In this document: positions 1-7,489 of the stretch, in pieces | How positions within the stretch are numbered: the first letter of the stretch is position 1 | Layout: the number at the start of each line of letters is the position of its first letter | From: Flavobacterium sp. 102 | GTDB lineage: Bacteria; Bacteroidota; Bacteroidia; Flavobacteriales; Flavobacteriaceae | Direction: 5' to 3' | Length of the DNA stretch: 64,000 bases | Assembly (NCBI RefSeq): GCF_003634615.1 | Contig: NZ_RBKX01000001.1 | Location: 930,001-994,000, forward strand | Position numbers and translations under genes: made by a program | The notes under the pieces: generated by a model | What the model was told of the DNA's origin: nothing | What the model saw: the letters and a program-made list of their open reading frames with translations, nothing else | Databases searched by the model: none

Positions 1-319
1 CGGCAGAAGAAGTCCGGTAGTTTCGGGAGAAACTTTTACGCTAGATGTAGATATGGTCATCAAAGCTGCCGGGCAAATGCCTTTCCAATCTTTGGTGAAT
101 GACAATAATATCGAAAACAACAACGGCAAAATTGTCGTTGATGGAAAATCATCCGCTAAGATAGCCGGTGTATTTGCCGGTGGCGATTGCGTCAACGGCG
201 GAAGAGAAGTGGTCGATGCGGTACAAGCCGGAAAAGACGGAGCCGCCGCTATTTTAAAATACATCATCAGTCCGGATTATATCATCGAATCCGAATTAAA
301 ACCAACTTTTAATAACTAA
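1..319 (+). CDS. preT: Dihydropyrimidine dehydrogenase NAD(P)/FAD subunit PreT, C-terminal part (5' end outside window)
   Basis: The reading frame is open from base 2, so this is the C-terminal end (about 105 residues) of a gene that starts upstream. It has the C-terminal FAD-binding motif of the glutamate-synthase small-subunit family: FAGGDCVNGGREVVDAVQAG, followed by a helix rich in Ala and Gly. In the PreT/PreA enzyme this subunit passes electrons from NAD(P)H through FAD to the iron-sulfur centres of PreA for reduction of uracil and thymine. The call as PreT rather than another member of the family rests on preA starting about 430 bp downstream on the same strand, with a carbamoyl amidohydrolase after it. 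The N-terminal half, including its iron-sulfur region, cannot be seen. Confidence 0.8.
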   Translation, partial: GRRSPVVSGETFTLDVDMVIKAAGQMPFQSLVNDNNIENNNGKIVVDGKSSAKIAGVFAGGDCVNGGREVVDAVQAGKDGAAAILKYIISPDYIIESELKPTFNN

Positions 320-320
320 A

Positions 321-354
321 TTTATGATGAATGCTAAATGTTAAATGTTGAATG
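321..354. repeat. Short AT-rich repeat, TAAATGTTGAATG orientation
   Basis: Degenerate tandem units of the form ATGCTAAATG, TTAAATG, TTGAATG lie between preT and the four-helix-bundle gene and run into the start of that gene. The same word TTAAATGTTGAATG recurs near 2031, and its reverse complement appears at 714-743 and 2058-2071. Confidence 0.55.
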
Positions 355-356
355 GA

Positions 357-709
357 ATGAAAACAGAGAACAAAATAGTAACCTTAACTTTTGATTTTTC
401 TATTGCCATTATTGGTTTGTATAAAACTTTATTAGATCAAAAAGAGTGTGTGATTTCTAAACAATTACTTCGAAGCACCACTAGCATCGGAGCGAATGTG
501 GAAGAAGCCAATGCCGCTCAAACTAAGAAAGATTTTATTGCGAAAATGTCGATTGCTTCAAAAGAGGCCAGAGAAACAAAATATTGGTTACGGCTTTTAG
601 ATAAAAGTAAGCTGGTTCCCTTAGATTATTCAACATTTTAATACAGATTGAGCACATCATCAACATCATAACCAAGATTGTAAAAACAAGTCAAACGTCT
701 TTACAATAA
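357..709 (+). pseudogene. Four-helix-bundle protein (23S rRNA intervening-sequence protein family), frameshifted
   Basis: The frame opens at ATG 357 (an alternative ATG is at 345) and reads a typical member of the four-helix-bundle family first found in 23S rRNA intervening sequences: SIGANVEEA near residues 44-52 and ARETKYWLRLL near residues 73-83. It stops at 639-641 after about 94 residues, whereas the family is usually 115-125 residues. Shifting by one base in the T run at 636-639 restores a reading frame to the stop at 707-709 with the expected amphipathic last helix (IEHIINIITKIVKTSQ), giving about 117 residues. So one T appears to be missing, through real decay or a sequencing error. 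The function of the family is unknown. The gene is flanked by inverted copies of a short repeat and splits preT from preA. Confidence 0.75.
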
Positions 710-713
710 GAAA

Positions 714-743
714 CATTCAAAATTCAACATTCAAAATTTAACA
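714..743. repeat. Short AT-rich repeat, CATTCAACATT orientation
   Basis: Tandem degenerate units CATTCAAAATT, CAACATTCAAAATTTA lie directly before preA. They are the reverse complement of the repeat at 321-354, so the two copies bracket the four-helix-bundle gene as an inverted pair. Confidence 0.55.
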
Positions 744-753
744 TAATAAAATT

Positions 754-2022
754 ATGGCAGATATATCAACCGATTTTTTAGGCATAAAATCTCCAAATCC
801 GTTTTGGTTAGCCAGTGCGCCACCAACCGATAAATTAATCAATGTTGTCCGTGCTTTTGAAGCAGGTTGGGGCGGCGTGGTTTGGAAAACTTTAGGTTCC
901 CAAGTCAAAAATGTGTCTTCGCGTTACTCTTCTGTGGAATATGGAAGAAAACGCATCATGGGTTTCAATAATATAGAATTGATCAGCGACCGACCTTTAG
1001 AAATCAACCTCAAAGAAATCACCCAAGTCGTAAAAATGTTCCCCGACCGAGCGATGATTGTTTCGCTGATGGCAGATAACGACCGAAAATCATGGCACGA
1101 TTTAATCATGAAGTGTGAAGATGCCGGAGCGATGGGCTTTGAATTAAATTTTGGTTGTCCTCATGGTATGACCGAAAGAGGCATGGGCGCCGCCGTTGGC
1201 CAAGACCCGGAAATTGCCAAAATGGTAGTCGAATGGGTAATGGAAAAAGCCACGATTCCTGTAATTACTAAGCTTACGCCCAATGTGCATTCCGTTGTTC
1301 CAACCGGAAGAGCAGCGGTTGAAGGCGGAACCAGCGCACTGAGTTTAATCAATACCATACAAAGTGTCACCGGAATTGACTTGGATACTTTAGTGCCCAA
1401 TCCCTACGTAGCCGGAAAAAGTGTTTTTGGTGGTTATTGCGGTCCGGCGGTGAAGCCGATTGCTTTAAAAATGCTTACGACTGTTGCGCAAGATGAAGTA
1501 ACCAACAAAGTGCCGATTTCCGGAATTGGTGGTGTTAGTACTTGGAAAGATGCGGTTGAATTCATGTTGTTAGGCGCGACTTCAGTACAAGTTTGTACCG
1601 CAGCCATGACGCATGGTTTCCGAATAGTAGAAGACATGTGCGAAGGTCTAAACAACTGGATGGATGAAAAAGGCTATCAGAAAACCACCGATTTCATTGG
1701 CAAATCTGTAGAAAAAATCACCCATTGGGAAGACTTGGACATCAACTACCACCACATTGCCAAAATAGACCAAGACAAATGCATTCATTGTGGTTTGTGT
1801 TACATCGCTTGCGAAGACACGTCACACCAATCCATTAACATCGAAAGAGGTATTCCATATAACAATTACACGATTAAAGAAGAGGAATGTGTAGGCTGTA
1901 ATTTGTGCAAATTAGTTTGTCCGGTTGATGAATGTATCACGATGGAAGTCCACCGAGTGGCTCCCGAATATGTGAATTGGAAAGATTGGCAAGAAAGAGG
2001 TTTGCCGTTAAATGACCACTAG
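754..2022 (+). CDS. preA: NAD-dependent dihydropyrimidine dehydrogenase subunit PreA
   Basis: This 422-residue protein combines an N-terminal dihydroorotate-dehydrogenase-like FMN barrel (residues about 1-320, with ELNFGCPHGMTERGMGAAVG and SGIGGVSTWKDAVEFMLLGA typical of the phosphate-binding end) with a C-terminal ferredoxin domain carrying two 4Fe-4S motifs, CIHCGLCYIAC and CVGCNLCKLVC. That is the layout of PreA, the catalytic subunit that reduces uracil or thymine to the 5,6-dihydro form in the cytoplasm. Start and length fit the family. The upstream preT fragment supplies the flavin/NAD(P)H partner, and the downstream amidohydrolase a later step. A dihydroorotate dehydrogenase is less likely because of the fused ferredoxin domain. 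Confidence 0.92.
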   Translation: MADISTDFLGIKSPNPFWLASAPPTDKLINVVRAFEAGWGGVVWKTLGSQVKNVSSRYSSVEYGRKRIMGFNNIELISDRPLEINLKEITQVVKMFPDRAMIVSLMADNDRKSWHDLIMKCEDAGAMGFELNFGCPHGMTERGMGAAVGQDPEIAKMVVEWVMEKATIPVITKLTPNVHSVVPTGRAAVEGGTSALSLINTIQSVTGIDLDTLVPNPYVAGKSVFGGYCGPAVKPIALKMLTTVAQDEVTNKVPISGIGGVSTWKDAVEFMLLGATSVQVCTAAMTHGFRIVEDMCEGLNNWMDEKGYQKTTDFIGKSVEKITHWEDLDINYHHIAKIDQDKCIHCGLCYIACEDTSHQSINIERGIPYNNYTIKEEECVGCNLCKLVCPVDECITMEVHRVAPEYVNWKDWQERGLPLNDH

Positions 2023-2031
2023 AAATTATTT

Positions 2032-2071
2032 TAAATGTTGAATGAAAAACTGTAAAATCATTCAACATTTA
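2032..2071. repeat. Perfect 14-bp inverted repeat of the same AT-rich family
   Basis: TAAATGTTGAATGA at 2032-2045 is mirrored by TCATTCAACATTTA at 2058-2071 with a 12-base loop. It sits in the gap between preA and the amidohydrolase and uses the same words as the repeats at 321-354 and 714-743. It could form a hairpin in the transcript, but no T run follows, so it is not called a terminator. Confidence 0.7.
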
Positions 2072-2132
2072 GCATTCAAACCCGAGGCGCAGCCGAATTG
2101 TATGGAGCGCCGCGGAATAAATTCAACATAAA

Positions 2133-3368
2133 ATGAAAATAAATTCCGCTCGACTAGAGCAATACTTCGAAGCCATGAGCTTAATCGGCAAAATTGGCGA
2201 AACCGGCACTTGTCGTCCTGCGCATACTGAGTTGGAAAAACAAGGATTTGAAATCGCCGGTTCTTGGATGAAGGAAGCCGGTATGACCGTTCGCATCGAT
2301 AATTTCGGAAACCTAATCGGAAGACTCGAAGGCAAAAATCCTGACTTACCTGTTTTGATGATGGGTTCGCATCTCGATTCCCAACCTTACGGTGGTCGTT
2401 TTGATGGCGTTGCCGGAGTGCTTTGTGCGATTGAAGTAGTGAAAACTTTACATGAAAACGGCATCGTTCCGGAAAGAAGTATCGAAGTCATTTCTTTTGC
2501 TGATGAAGAAGGGTGGCGCTTTAACAAAGGCTTATTCGGATCGCGCGGCATTTTAGGAAAACTCGAAGAAGGTGAATTAGAACGCGCTGATGCAGCAGGG
2601 ATTACTCGCGGTCAAGCGTTGGTAGCTTTTGGTTGCGACATCACCAAATTCAAAGATTCAGAATACCAACCCGGAAGCATTTTTTGCTTTTTAGAATTGC
2701 ATATTGAGCAAGGACCGATTTTAGATTTGGCCAATAAACCTATCGGAGTCGTTTCCGGAATTTCTGGACCGCTTTGGTGGACCGTCAAGCTCAAAGGAAT
2801 GGCTGGGCATACCGGTTCTGTTCCGATGCCGATTCGGAAAGATGCGTTGGTTGGTGCCGCCGAAATCATTGTAGCCGTTAATGAAATAGCCAATCAAGTT
2901 CCCGGAAATCCAACCGTTGGAACCGTTGGAACGCTGAATATTTTTCCGGCATCCAGAAATATTATTCCCGAGGAAGTAACTTTTACGGTTGATTTGCGCG
3001 ACATCGATTTGGAAAGAAGAAACCGTTATGAAAAGCAACTTCGCGATAGAATAGAATTCATTTGTGCTAAACATAAACTCACTTACGAAATCTCTGAAGA
3101 CACCAAAAGCGATCCAAGATATTGTGCTGATTGGATTAAAGAAATCATCCACGCCGAATGTCAAAAACTACAATTAGACGAAATCGAATTGATGAGCGGC
3201 CCGTTTCACGATGCGTTGGCGTTGTCTTATGTCTGCGATTACGGAATGATATTTGTGCGTTGCAAAGATGGCATCAGTCACAATCCACTCGAATATGCTT
3301 CGTACGAAGATTTGGCGATTGGTGCTAATGTTTTATTAGGAACGGTACAGCAAATTCTTAATCGATAA
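2133..3368 (+). CDS. M20-family Zn-dependent N-carbamoyl amidohydrolase (beta-ureidopropionase / allantoate amidohydrolase type)
   Basis: The 411-residue product carries the dinuclear metal-binding motifs of the hydantoinase/carbamoylase branch of the M20 family: GSHLDSQPYGGRFDGVAGVL (His and Asp ligands), FADEEGWRF (acidic pair), ELHIEQGPIL (His) and the late SGPFHDAL (His). These enzymes split N-carbamoyl amino acids into the amino acid, CO2 and ammonia. Next to preTA the likely substrates are N-carbamoyl-beta-alanine and N-carbamoyl-beta-aminoisobutyrate, the last step of reductive pyrimidine breakdown. Allantoate or L-carbamoyl amino acids remain possible. The dihydropyrimidinase for the middle step is not in the window. 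Confidence 0.88.
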   Translation: MKINSARLEQYFEAMSLIGKIGETGTCRPAHTELEKQGFEIAGSWMKEAGMTVRIDNFGNLIGRLEGKNPDLPVLMMGSHLDSQPYGGRFDGVAGVLCAIEVVKTLHENGIVPERSIEVISFADEEGWRFNKGLFGSRGILGKLEEGELERADAAGITRGQALVAFGCDITKFKDSEYQPGSIFCFLELHIEQGPILDLANKPIGVVSGISGPLWWTVKLKGMAGHTGSVPMPIRKDALVGAAEIIVAVNEIANQVPGNPTVGTVGTLNIFPASRNIIPEEVTFTVDLRDIDLERRNRYEKQLRDRIEFICAKHKLTYEISEDTKSDPRYCADWIKEIIHAECQKLQLDEIELMSGPFHDALALSYVCDYGMIFVRCKDGISHNPLEYASYEDLAIGANVLLGTVQQILNR

Positions 3369-3378
3369 CAGTTTTATC

Positions 3379-5367
3379 TTATAGGCTAAAAGTTAAATTA
3401 ACGAAAATATTTCTTCCCATACGCGGGATTTTATTCCAGTCGGAGTAAGTCGTATAATAGTTATCCAATATATTTTCGGCACCTATTTTTGTATATAATT
3501 TACTTCCTGCAAACGAAAATTTGTACCCGAAATTAGCATTCAGCAAGGCAAAATCAGGTGTTTTAGTTTCTCCATAAACAGCGCCAAATTGGTTTTGGGT
3601 AACATTACCAACACATTCCAAAGTGGCATTGAATTTCAATTGAGTGTAACTCAAAGCCGTTTTGTAACTCAAAGGATTGATGAGTGGCAAATCATTGTTA
3701 TTGCTGTCTTTTCCTCGGCTGTACAATAAGTTTACGTTCCATTTCCACTTTTTGCTAAAAGTCCATTCCGCGTTAAAATCGACATTGAAAATGGTTGCAT
3801 AATCCAAAGCCGTATACAATTTTACGCCATTGGCACCAATGGTCATCGGGACTAAAATATCATCAGGAGTTCCTATGATGTAATTAGTGATATGAAAATA
3901 GGAAGAAGTGATTTTGGTACTGATTTTTTCTTTTTTGTAACCAAAGAAAATATTGCTTTCGAATGATTTTTCGTTTTTCAAGTTCGGGTTGCCAATATAG
4001 TCAAAGCGGTCGGAGCTGTTGAAAAGATAGAATCCGTAGCCTTCGGAAACCGATGGTGCTCTTTCGCCATATCCACCCCCAAAGCCATATTCCCAATTGT
4101 TTTTATTGTAGTTGTAATTGACCGCCATGCTTTTTAAGAAACGCGATTTTTGGGCTTCCATTTCGGGATAAAAAATTTGCAGACTTTGCAATCCGAAATC
4201 ACTCGCAACCTCATTGGTATGACTGCCAATAGAAACCGAAATTTTTAAACCGGAATGGCAATTAAATACCCAATTGTCCTCAACAAACAAACCGGTGAAA
4301 AAAGTGCGCACATCGGGCCAAGTATACATGAACATGCTGTTTTCATTAGGGTCAGCAGGATACATGGTCATTTCTGCTACTGACTTGTTGTAAAACGAAT
4401 TCAGATTGGCTAAAAAGTGATGGTTGTTTTTCAAACCGCTGATTTTGGAATACATCCCAAAAGTTTCGCTCCAACCCGGCATGTCCATGTGAATGGGAAC
4501 TGATGGTCGAGTGGTATCGTCCATTCGGTGTGTTATGGTGTTGAAATAAATTTTGGTTTCCCAGTCTTTTAACAAAGGTGATTTCGGCAATATTACATAT
4601 TTCAGCGAAGTGATTAAGGCTTCTGCCAAAGAAACATCCATAGGCAAAGCCGGATAACCAACATCAGTAGCTTTATCATAAATCACTGAAGCTTCAATCA
4701 ATTGGTTTTGACGGAATTTAAAACCCGTAGTACCGGAGAAATTGAGTTTCCTGAATTGGGAATACAATATTTCTCTATTGTTTCCGGCATTATAATTCTC
4801 GGCTTCTCGAAACATAATATCAGTATCAAAATAGTAAGTACTGTCGGCAAAATTGACAGACGAACCGATTATTTTTTGACGATTGTTAGATTCAAAACCG
4901 GTGTTTAGTGCGAAATTCCAATTTGGTGTTCCGAATTTGCTTTGGGTGCGTTTCAAATCAATAGCGCCTCCAATGGTTGAACCGAAACAGCTGCCTTGTT
5001 GTCCTGAATTTACAGTCGCTTGAGAAAGATTCGACACTTCTACATAAGAAGTGATTGGATCCATTTTATCCGTACAAGCGCCAAAAATTCGCATCCCGTC
5101 AATGGTAATTAGGGTTCTTTCAGTAGCCATGCTATTGATAATGGGTTCCCAAGCATAAGCGCCGCGTTTGACCAAATCGACTTTACTTCCTTTGTCTAAA
5201 AACTCATCGATAGTAGCAAGAGATTTGGTTAATTTTTCGTGGATTTGGGTTTTTTTGCCAATGACAATTACTTCTTTTAAATCTTTGGGCAACAAAGAGT
5301 CTTTTGCTTCTTGAGCATAGGAGATGAAGCCATTGAGTAATAGCAATAGGATAATTTTTTTCATCAC
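3379..5367 (-). CDS. TonB-dependent outer-membrane receptor, probably for copper (OprC/NosA-like)
   Basis: The product of 662 residues starts with a signal peptide (cut near ISYAQE), then a plug domain with the usual early signals (KEVIVIGKK near residue 32, LITIDGMRIFGACTDKMDP near 95-113, GQQGSCFGSTIGGAIDLKR near 145-163) and a beta barrel ending in Phe-Ser-Leu. The extracellular parts hold Met-rich patches (IHMDMPGWSETFGMYSK, SMFMY, EMTMYPAD), as seen in copper receptors such as OprC/NosA. It ends an operon with a tandem FixH/YtkA-like lipoprotein and a small Cys protein, and the operon promoter is shared with a Crp/Fnr gene beside the nitrogen-oxide genes. Copper supply for NosZ is therefore the most likely role; the metal itself is inferred. 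Confidence 0.8.
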   Translation of the reverse strand: MMKKIILLLLLNGFISYAQEAKDSLLPKDLKEVIVIGKKTQIHEKLTKSLATIDEFLDKGSKVDLVKRGAYAWEPIINSMATERTLITIDGMRIFGACTDKMDPITSYVEVSNLSQATVNSGQQGSCFGSTIGGAIDLKRTQSKFGTPNWNFALNTGFESNNRQKIIGSSVNFADSTYYFDTDIMFREAENYNAGNNREILYSQFRKLNFSGTTGFKFRQNQLIEASVIYDKATDVGYPALPMDVSLAEALITSLKYVILPKSPLLKDWETKIYFNTITHRMDDTTRPSVPIHMDMPGWSETFGMYSKISGLKNNHHFLANLNSFYNKSVAEMTMYPADPNENSMFMYTWPDVRTFFTGLFVEDNWVFNCHSGLKISVSIGSHTNEVASDFGLQSLQIFYPEMEAQKSRFLKSMAVNYNYNKNNWEYGFGGGYGERAPSVSEGYGFYLFNSSDRFDYIGNPNLKNEKSFESNIFFGYKKEKISTKITSSYFHITNYIIGTPDDILVPMTIGANGVKLYTALDYATIFNVDFNAEWTFSKKWKWNVNLLYSRGKDSNNNDLPLINPLSYKTALSYTQLKFNATLECVGNVTQNQFGAVYGETKTPDFALLNANFGYKFSFAGSKLYTKIGAENILDNYYTTYSDWNKIPRMGRNIFVNLTFSL

Positions 5368-5377
5368 AGTTAGATTT

Positions 5378-5413
5378 AAAAAGGTCTCACTAGTTTGTCA
5401 GCAAGACCTTTTT
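5378..5413 (-). terminator. Hairpin with U run between the FixH/YtkA-like gene and the TonB receptor
   Basis: AAAAAGGTCT at 5378-5387 pairs with AGACCTTTTT at 5404-5413, a perfect 10-bp stem. Read on the minus strand the stem is followed by a T run. It lies inside the likely operon, so it may lower expression of the receptor rather than end the unit. Confidence 0.6.
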
Positions 5414-5421
5414 GAGTGGAT

Positions 5422-6276
5422 TTAGAATTCGATTTCGAAGAAAATGCTGCTTTCCAAAACGCTTTCGGTAATGGCTTCGCCTTTTAAAACCGTGGCTTCG
5501 GCATTCAACAATTGCAAGTTGATTTTCCAATAACCGGTCATGGTTAAGGAAAGTTTGCCTTCGTATAAGCCGCCGTCTGCTTTTTGAGTAGCGTCAACAT
5601 TATTCGGTGAACTGTGGTTGCCCATGCTTGGCATTCTTGGGTCTATTTTTACGGTATAACCATTTACAACCGGGAAGTTCATCATATCTTGCATTTTCCA
5701 TACGCCAAAAACGACATCATTAACAGCGACTTTAGGGTGGTGTGGTTCGGCATAAGCCACGATGTATTTTGCACCATCAGTACCGGTAAAAGTATTCACT
5801 CTTCTTTTAACTGAAGCCGGAACATCAATCACAGAAGTAGCGGTGAAATCCGTTCCATTGATGGTGTAGTCTACTTTTAAATCCCAGTATTCGGTTGCGT
5901 TTTGAGCCATTTGAAAAACAATGTAACCGTTATATAAAGTGCCGTTAGTAGTAACTTTTTCCACCGTCGATTTCGGGCAAGAATGGCTCATCATAGCCAT
6001 GTGCATTATTGGCATCCAGTTTACTTCGGCATTTGTAACATAATTACCGCTAGTGTTGTCTTTGATTCTAAGGGAAATTTCGTTGAAGCCTTGCTCCAAA
6101 CTCCCTAAATGAGAATACAGTTCAATAGTGTGTGTTTCGTTAGAGAATTCTTTGAACTTTGTGAGTTCGGCTAATTCATCGGTTGGCGTGTTGTCATCAT
6201 CAGAAGAACAAGCGGTAAATGTCATTGTAATGGCCAATAAAAAGAAGGCAAGCGTATATTTTAATAAGGTTTTCAT
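5422..6276 (-). CDS. Lipoprotein with two FixH/YtkA-like domains, Met/His-rich
   Basis: A lipoprotein signal peptide ends at FTACSSDDD. The rest of the 284 residues appears to be two related beta-sandwich domains of the FixH/YtkA type. The first carries MPIMHMAMMSHSCP (about residues 107-120) and the second PRMPSMGNHSSP (about 214-225), both in the position where this family has its MPxM...HS.P motif. Met and His of this kind suggest periplasmic Cu(I) binding. The gene lies between a small Cys protein and a Met-rich TonB receptor, so a role in copper passage is likely. The tandem arrangement is visible in the sequence; the copper role is inferred from motif and context. Confidence 0.7.
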   Translation of the reverse strand: MKTLLKYTLAFFLLAITMTFTACSSDDDNTPTDELAELTKFKEFSNETHTIELYSHLGSLEQGFNEISLRIKDNTSGNYVTNAEVNWMPIMHMAMMSHSCPKSTVEKVTTNGTLYNGYIVFQMAQNATEYWDLKVDYTINGTDFTATSVIDVPASVKRRVNTFTGTDGAKYIVAYAEPHHPKVAVNDVVFGVWKMQDMMNFPVVNGYTVKIDPRMPSMGNHSSPNNVDATQKADGGLYEGKLSLTMTGYWKINLQLLNAEATVLKGEAITESVLESSIFFEIEF

Positions 6277-6380
6277 TTTTGTAAATTTTAGATAATAAGA
6301 ATTTCATTGGAACAACTTCCAATAGTTTTTGGACAAGAATCGTCCAGTCAATCTCAGTAAGATTGATAAAAATTTAAAAT

Positions 6381-6755
6381 TTAAGCCGAGAAAGTTGGCG
6401 GATGAAAAACGGCAAACCCATTCAAGTGAAAGTAAAGATTGGAATAGTAGTCGCCAATAGTGTTTTTAGGCTGACAATAAGATTGTCTTGCAATAAGCGG
6501 TTGGATTTCCTCAAAAAACAACACTTCTGTTTCGTGAAGTTGTATTTTTTTTGTGGGTGAAAGGGGTTTTTCTTGCTCTGAAGCTTTGGCCAATTCTTTC
6601 ATCAACTGACACTTTCCGTTACACTTCAGTTCAGGTTTGGCTTTGTTTTCACAAAGTACTTTTGAGATGTAATCATAGTTAATGATGTAATCTGCTACCG
6701 GAAGTATCGGTTTCAGGAACATGACAAGTGCTATTATGATTACTAAGTTTTTCAC
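6381..6755 (-). CDS. Small Cys-containing exported protein of unknown function, first gene of the copper operon
   Basis: The frame starts at GTG 6755 and encodes 124 residues: an N-terminal hydrophobic segment (LVIIIALVMFLKPILPVADY), then a compact motif KVLCENKAKPELKCNGKCQL with three Cys and a Lys/Glu-rich stretch. I recognise the pattern as one seen in small Bacteroidetes proteins but know no function. It leads the operon toward the tandem FixH/YtkA-like lipoprotein and the TonB receptor. The upstream -7 box (6760-6767) ends only four bases before the GTG, so translation from 6755 would be leaderless. The alternative ATG at 6722 would leave a 5' leader of about 30 bases but remove part of the hydrophobic segment. 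The last residues (FHPPTFSA) are typical of short periplasmic tails. Confidence 0.65.
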   Translation of the reverse strand: MKNLVIIIALVMFLKPILPVADYIINYDYISKVLCENKAKPELKCNGKCQLMKELAKASEQEKPLSPTKKIQLHETEVLFFEEIQPLIARQSYCQPKNTIGDYYSNLYFHLNGFAVFHPPTFSA

Positions 6756-6759
6756 GAGA

Positions 6760-6767
6760 CAAATTTA
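6760..6767 (-). promoter_or_regulatory. -7 box TAAATTTG for the copper operon
   Basis: On the minus strand the sequence reads TAAATTTG, a full match to the Bacteroidetes TAnnTTTG element. Its downstream end is 37.5 bp from the centre of the dyad at 6790-6805, the same distance as the box on the other strand. Confidence 0.6.
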
Positions 6768-6789
6768 AGCAGGAAAAGGCGGCTTTTTA

Positions 6790-6805
6790 TATGATTATGG
6801 TCATA
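6790..6805. promoter_or_regulatory. Crp/Fnr-type operator TATGA-N6-TCATA in a divergent promoter
   Basis: TATGATTATGGTCATA is a perfect 5-bp dyad with the 6-bp spacer of Crp/Fnr sites; one more pair (A/T) extends it to 18 bp. It lies between the copper operon and the crp/fnr-like gene. Identical half-sites occur at 8771, 11294, 16942 and 26626, and a one-mismatch copy at 9469. Confidence 0.8.
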
Positions 6806-6827
6806 TTTTTAGTATTTTTATAAAAAC

Positions 6828-6835
6828 TAATTTTG
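6828..6835 (+). promoter_or_regulatory. -7 box TAATTTTG for the crp/fnr-like gene
   Basis: TAATTTTG fully matches TAnnTTTG and ends 37.5 bp from the centre of the dyad at 6790-6805, mirroring the minus-strand box. Transcription would start near 6841, about 58 bases before the ATG. This arrangement suggests autoregulation. Confidence 0.65.
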
Positions 6836-6898
6836 TAACATATAGTAGAGATTACTGTTCATAAAGGCAGTTAGCTCCATAAAATACTCAAAATCAAA

Positions 6899-7489
6899 AT
6901 GCAAATAGACTTAGATTTACTCTTCACTTGGGGCGCTATAGCTAAGGAATATAAAAAGGGCGAAATGATTTTTTGTGAAGATGAGATGGCCAACTTTTAT
7001 TTTCAAATTATCGAAGGAAGTATTAGGATGTACAATTCCAATGACGAAGGCAAAGAGTTTACACAAGGCTATTTTTCGGAAGGTCAAAGTTTTGGAGAGC
7101 CACCTGTGTTTATCAATGAAATTTATCCTTCGACCGCTGTAGCTTTTCAAGACAGTAAAATAATTAAATTGTCCAAGGACAAGTTTTTAAAAATCTTGGA
7201 TGAATATCCATCCATACAAAAACAATTTTTAAACTTGATGTGTCGTCGCATTCACTCAAAGACAATTACCTCTAAGGACATTATCAATCAAAAACCCGAA
7301 TTCAGAATAATGGCCTTTTTAAATGCAAATAAAAAAGGAAAACTCGGATGTGAAAAAGAGCAAGTGCCTTTTACTCGACAAGAGATAGCCAATTTTACAG
7401 GCTTGAGAGTTGAAACCGTAATCAGGGCTTTATCAAAAATGGCCAAAGCCAAAAAAGTTGACATTATCAACCACAAAATATTTTACTAA
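6899..7489 (+). CDS. Crp/Fnr-family transcriptional regulator of the nitrogen-oxide regulon
   Basis: The 196-residue protein has an N-terminal cyclic-nucleotide-binding-like beta roll (residues about 15-115, with YKKGEMIFCEDE and GSIRMYNSNDEGKEF), a dimer helix and a C-terminal winged helix. The recognition helix region TRQEIANFTGLRVETVIRAL keeps the Glu and Arg that contact the TGA/TCA core in Crp and Fnr. The Cys cluster of oxygen-sensing Fnr is absent (one Cys only), so the signal is not an Fnr-type iron-sulfur centre; NO through haem, as in Dnr, is possible but not shown. A perfect dyad lies at 6790, and copies precede all the nitrogen-oxide operons nearby, so this protein is the natural candidate to bind them. 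Its stop overlaps the next start (TAATG). Confidence 0.88.
   Translation: MQIDLDLLFTWGAIAKEYKKGEMIFCEDEMANFYFQIIEGSIRMYNSNDEGKEFTQGYFSEGQSFGEPPVFINEIYPSTAVAFQDSKIIKLSKDKFLKILDEYPSIQKQFLNLMCRRIHSKTITSKDIINQKPEFRIMAFLNANKKGKLGCEKEQVPFTRQEIANFTGLRVETVIRALSKMAKAKKVDIINHKIFY

Noticed and set aside
2721..3164. A 147-codon open frame on the minus strand.
   Set aside because: It lies fully opposite the well-supported amidohydrolase gene and has no family features.
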